DNA from: Actinomycetes bacterium
GTDB lineage: Bacteria > Actinomycetota > Acidimicrobiia > Acidimicrobiales > Palsa-688
DNA length: 8,264 bases
Assembly: GCA_021846485.1 (NCBI GenBank)
Contig: JAJZWW010000126.1
Coordinates: 1-8,264, forward strand
Direction of reading: 5' to 3'
Shown: positions 6,367 through 8,264 of the stretch, piece by piece
Layout of the letters: the number at the start of each line of letters is the position of its first letter
Numbering within the stretch: position 1 is the stretch's first letter
Made by a program: the position numbers and the translations under genes
The notes under the pieces: generated by a model
What the model was told of the DNA's origin: nothing
Seen by the model: only the letters and a program-made list of their open reading frames with translations
Databases searched by the model: none

Positions 6367-6750
6367 ATGACGATTGCCGAGATCGACGCCCTGAGCGACC
6401 AAGAGGTCGCCGAGCTCATGGGCGCGACGGCCGAGGAGATCGCCGCTGCGCCTGCTCGGGCGTGGCGAGAGGCGGCCAAGGCCACGGACGAGTACGTCGA
6501 GCGGATGGTCGCCGATGTCGCTTCTGGACGGGCAAAGGTCATCACCGACCCGTCCGAGGCTCGCCGACGTCTCGGCGGTCGACCCCGGGTGGGCGGAGGA
6601 GACGGCCAAGGCCCTTCGATGCAGGTCAGGGTGCGGGTCACCATGCGCACCCGCACCGCTCTCGAGGCCATCGCGGCTGCCCAGGGGCGGCGGCTGGCCG
6701 AGGTGAGTCGTGAGGCCCTCGACGAGTACGTTGCCCGCCACGCGAGCTGA
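6367..6750 (+). CDS. Ribbon-helix-helix (CopG/antitoxin-like) DNA-binding protein
   Basis: From ATG 6367 the protein is 127 aa. The C-terminal 58 residues (70-127) match the ribbon-helix-helix fold seen in antitoxins: a GRPRVG linker, a short beta strand MQVRVRVTM (85-93), helix TRTALEAIAAAQG (95-107) and helix RLAEVSREALDEYVARH (109-125). The N-terminal part (1-69) is acidic and helical (IAEIDALSDQEVAELMGATAEEI) and could be a partner-binding region; I do not recognise it. The frame stays open to GTG 6280, which would add 29 residues, but the GGGG there touches the GTG directly and would be a poor ribosome site; the start is uncertain. Third codon positions include many A and T (gct, cct, tct, gga, cga, cgt), unlike the strongly GC-ending neighbours, suggesting transfer or low expression. 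No toxin gene follows: the next gene runs in the opposite direction. It could be an orphan antitoxin or an ordinary small repressor. Confidence 0.7.
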   Translation: MTIAEIDALSDQEVAELMGATAEEIAAAPARAWREAAKATDEYVERMVADVASGRAKVITDPSEARRRLGGRPRVGGGDGQGPSMQVRVRVTMRTRTALEAIAAAQGRRLAEVSREALDEYVARHAS

Positions 6751-6774
6751 GCTCGAGGCATACCAGCTCGAGGC
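6750..6774. repeat. Short direct repeat at the 3' end of the ribbon-helix-helix gene
   Basis: AGCTCGAGGC occurs at 6750-6759 and again at 6765-6774, a 15-base period. It begins at the last base of the stop codon. It may be left from a small duplication or be chance; nothing ties it to a known site. Confidence 0.2.
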
Positions 6775-6822
6775 CGACAACCCGACACGCCGGATCACAC
6801 ATCGCCCCTGCATGTACTGAGA

Positions 6823-6841
6823 GCCCGGCTAGCCAGCGGGC
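6823..6841. terminator. Possible weak hairpin between convergent genes
   Basis: GCCCG (6823-6827) and CGGGC (6837-6841) can pair around a 9-base loop that contains the palindrome GCTAGC. It overlaps the stop codon (6829-6831) of the minus-strand monooxygenase and lies in the 78-base gap between converging genes. There is no T-run on either strand, so a terminator role is weakly supported. Confidence 0.2.
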
Positions 6842-7161
6842 GCCGGCGCCGGGCCGGCGTGCTGGGAGAGCTCGAAGCTCCACAGCTCGCTGTGGCTGGC
6901 CACCGGACCGCCCGGACCGTGGGGCCGGGCGTGGCCGGCGGTGAACGAGGGCGACGACACCCACGCCTCGAAGGCCGCCTCGTCGCGCCAGCGCGTGTAG
7001 ACCAGCCAGGTGTCCCGACCGTCCGCGGGGCGCAGGAGCTGGAGCTCCTCGAAACCGTCCATGCCCTCGACCTCCCCGACCCGCGCGGCGAAGCGGGCGG
7101 CCATCTCCTCGGCCCGCTCAGCTGGGACGGTGATCGCGTTGATCTTCACCACCGGAGCCAT
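6829..7161 (-). CDS. MhuD-like heme-degrading monooxygenase (ABM fold)
   Basis: A 110-aa single-domain protein of the antibiotic-biosynthesis-monooxygenase fold, which acts as a homodimer. The N-terminus APVVKINAITVP is nearly identical to what I recall of mycobacterial MhuD (PVVKINAIEVP), and similarity continues through ELQLLRP and the W-x-x-x-E-A-F-x-A-W stretch. Key residues correspond: N8 (MhuD N7), R27 (R26), W67 (W66), and a heme-ligand candidate H77 in FTAGHA (MhuD H75, one residue displaced in an ungapped alignment). MhuD opens heme to mycobilins with release of iron and without CO. The product type here cannot be predicted. It has no signal peptide, so it is cytosolic. The ATG at 7161 is preceded by a G-rich stretch (GGGTGGGGGG) as ribosome site. 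It is the last gene of a three-gene operon, 9 bases behind the BtuF-like gene. A quinol or other ABM monooxygenase is the alternative, less likely given the N-terminal match. Confidence 0.85.
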   Translation of the reverse strand: MAPVVKINAITVPAERAEEMAARFAARVGEVEGMDGFEELQLLRPADGRDTWLVYTRWRDEAAFEAWVSSPSFTAGHARPHGPGGPVASHSELWSFELSQHAGPAPAPAG

Positions 7162-7170
7162 CCCCCCACC

Positions 7171-7872
7171 CTAGAGCTCGACCGAGCCGAGCAGCGCCCG
7201 GAGCCGGCCGAGCGCACCGGGGGTGCGCACCCCCCACCAGAACAGGTCCTTGCCGTCGACGGGCACCATCGGCGCCACCCCGGCGAACAGCCCGGCGTGA
7301 CGAGCGGAGAACCGGTACGGCTCGGAGGGGGCGAGCACCAGGTCGGGGCGGAGGGCGGCGACCTGCTCCAAGGGGACCTGCGGGTAGGGGTCGGGATGGT
7401 CCGCGAGGACGTTGGTCGCCCCGGCGGCATCGAGCAACGACGACCCGTAGGTGGCCCTGGAGATCGACATCCACGGACGGCGCCAGATCGGTACGTACAC
7501 CCGGATCCGACGCCCGGCCGGGCCCGGGCCGGGCAGGGGGACGCCTTTCCCCTCCCCCTGGTCCACTCCCAAAGCGGCAGCCAGCGCGCCGAGGGTGGGA
7601 GCGACATCGGTCAGGCGCCGGACGTGGGTCACGTGCAGGGCGAGGCCGGCAGCGGCGAGGGCCTCGGCGTCGGGCAGGCGGTTCTCCTCCCGGTCGAGCA
7701 CCACCAGCTCCGGCGCCAGCGCGACGATCGCCTCGATGTCGGGGTTCTTGGTGCCGCCCACCACCGCCAGCTCCGGGTGCTCGCAGAACCGGGTCACGCC
7801 CACCGGGACCACCCCCCACTCCAACAGCGTCTCCGTGACCGACGGGACGAGCGAGACGACCCGGCGGATCAC
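7171..7872 (-). CDS. BtuF-like helical backbone metal receptor, no signal peptide
   Basis: A 233-aa protein of the periplasmic-binding-protein superfamily that binds cobalamin, heme or ferric siderophores (BtuF/FhuD type, two lobes joined by a long helix). Lobe 1: RVVSLVPSVTETLLEWG (4-20), VTRFCEHP (26-33), GGTKNPD (39-45), LVVLDREEN (56-64). A helix near 85-102 would be the backbone. Lobe 2: RIRVYVPIWRRPWM (122-135), TY (141-142), GATNVLAD (151-158), RPDLVLAPSEPYRFSARH (175-192). The protein starts at its first fold strand: there is no signal peptide or lipobox, and it is shorter than secreted BtuF. The start is GTG at 7872 inside a GTGA overlap with the upstream gene's stop, which supports this start and argues against a missing leader. 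No permease or ATPase gene is visible in the operon. I infer a cytosolic ligand-binding or delivery role, possibly for heme because MhuD follows; the ligand is unproven. Confidence 0.85.
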   Translation of the reverse strand: MIRRVVSLVPSVTETLLEWGVVPVGVTRFCEHPELAVVGGTKNPDIEAIVALAPELVVLDREENRLPDAEALAAAGLALHVTHVRRLTDVAPTLGALAAALGVDQGEGKGVPLPGPGPAGRRIRVYVPIWRRPWMSISRATYGSSLLDAAGATNVLADHPDPYPQVPLEQVAALRPDLVLAPSEPYRFSARHAGLFAGVAPMVPVDGKDLFWWGVRTPGALGRLRALLGSVEL

Positions 7873-8264
7873 CGGCGCAGCAGCCGGGCCTTGGCGACCT
7901 CGAGCTCTTCGGGGGTGAGCACCCCCCGCCGGCTCAGCTCGACGAGCCGGTCGAGCTGCTCGGGCAGCGACAGGCCCGGCCCCCCGGCGCGCCCCTCGGC
8001 CACGAGGCGCAGGATCTCCCCCTCGACCGCCGCCGGTCGGGGCACCGCAGGGACCACCTCGGCGCTGTCCCGTCCGGCCGACTCGATGCGCAGGTCGCCG
8101 GCCCGCACCAGCCGCTGGAGGAGGCCCTGGCGGTAGGAGACGTCGGTCACCTGGAACAAGGGGATCTCCCGGCGGCTACGAGACAGGACCCCGCGGCGGC
8201 GCACCACCCGCTGCGTGGTCACCACCAGAGACGTTGACCGCCACCTGGCGTAGCGGCCGAGGAG
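7869..8264 (-). CDS. Bacterial PH domain and SHOCT domain protein, 5' end outside window
   Basis: The frame is open to the window edge, so the start lies upstream; 131 residues are visible. Residues 1-65 (RYARWRSTSLVVTTQRVVRRRGVLSRSRREIPLFQVTDV, then GDLRIESAG) show the pattern of the bacterial PH-like domain bPH_2 (DUF304): W-R-x-T-x-x-V-V-T-x-x-R-V, R-R-G-x-L-S-R, the REIPL strand and the G-D-L-R-I-E-S-A strand. A Pro/Ala-rich spacer follows, then a C-terminal SHOCT domain (about 100-130, LPEQLDRLVELSRRGVLTPEELEVAKARLL), a short helical hairpin used for oligomerisation. Such proteins are usually membrane-associated, with transmembrane helices upstream of the PH part; none lies in the visible segment. 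The GTG at 8225 is not the likely start because the PH domain continues upstream of it. The stop overlaps the BtuF-like GTG by 4 bases, so the two are coupled. The role is unknown. Confidence 0.85.
   Translation of the reverse strand, partial: LLGRYARWRSTSLVVTTQRVVRRRGVLSRSRREIPLFQVTDVSYRQGLLQRLVRAGDLRIESAGRDSAEVVPAVPRPAAVEGEILRLVAEGRAGGPGLSLPEQLDRLVELSRRGVLTPEELEVAKARLLRR

Noticed and set aside
6731..6820. A 29-codon TTG-initiated frame overlapping the end of the ribbon-helix-helix gene, considered as the remains of a toxin
   Set aside because: There is no ribosome site, the peptide resembles no toxin family I know, and its length is within chance for this GC content.
6880..6895. Perfect hairpin CCACAG-CTCG-CTGTGG
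   Set aside because: It lies inside the coding region of the MhuD-like gene, well before its stop, and is explained by the codons for its SHSEL segment.

Overview
The window is very GC-rich, with long spurious open frames in every reading frame. It uses GTG and TTG starts, 4-base start/stop overlaps and strong GC preference at third codon positions. The gene content fits an actinobacterium: a GTP-type PEP carboxykinase, a BldC-like helix-turn-helix, a MhuD-like heme oxygenase, and a PH-SHOCT protein. A non-mycobacterial lineage such as Acidimicrobiia is plausible, but that placement is inference; no rRNA or other taxonomic marker is present.

Left part (1-1229, + strand): the 3' end of a CitA/DcuS-type sensor histidine kinase overlaps by 4 bases a complete CitB/DcuR-type response regulator. 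Such pairs usually sense citrate or C4-dicarboxylates. It ends convergently, 16 bases from the stop of the next gene, and a perfect 14-bp palindrome fills the gap.

Middle-left (1246-4057, - strand): thiL (thiamine-monophosphate kinase) is followed after 58 bases by a 615-aa regulator. The regulator has a cobalamin-binding-like module that has lost the cobalamin-contacting residues, a helical linker, a GAF-like domain and a C-terminal BldC/excisionase-type DNA-binding domain. This architecture is the most unusual item in the window.

Middle-right (4058-6272, + strand): a 161-base divergent intergenic region carries a potential nested hairpin. It is followed by pckG (GTP-dependent PEP carboxykinase, TTG start behind a strong Shine-Dalgarno). 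Overlapping its stop by 4 bases is an 81-aa stand-alone Lrp/AsnC ligand-binding (RAM) domain with no DNA-binding part. The pair suggests coupling of gluconeogenesis to a small-molecule sensor.

Right part: an orphan ribbon-helix-helix protein (+ strand, about 6367-6750) has codon usage visibly less GC-biased than its neighbours. It converges on a three-gene minus-strand operon (8264 to 6829): a PH-SHOCT protein cut by the window edge, a BtuF-like 'helical backbone metal receptor' without signal peptide (4-base overlap), and a MhuD-like heme-degrading monooxygenase (9-base gap). The last two suggest a link to heme or a metal tetrapyrrole.

There is no rRNA, tRNA, CRISPR array, insertion sequence or phage gene that I can recognise.
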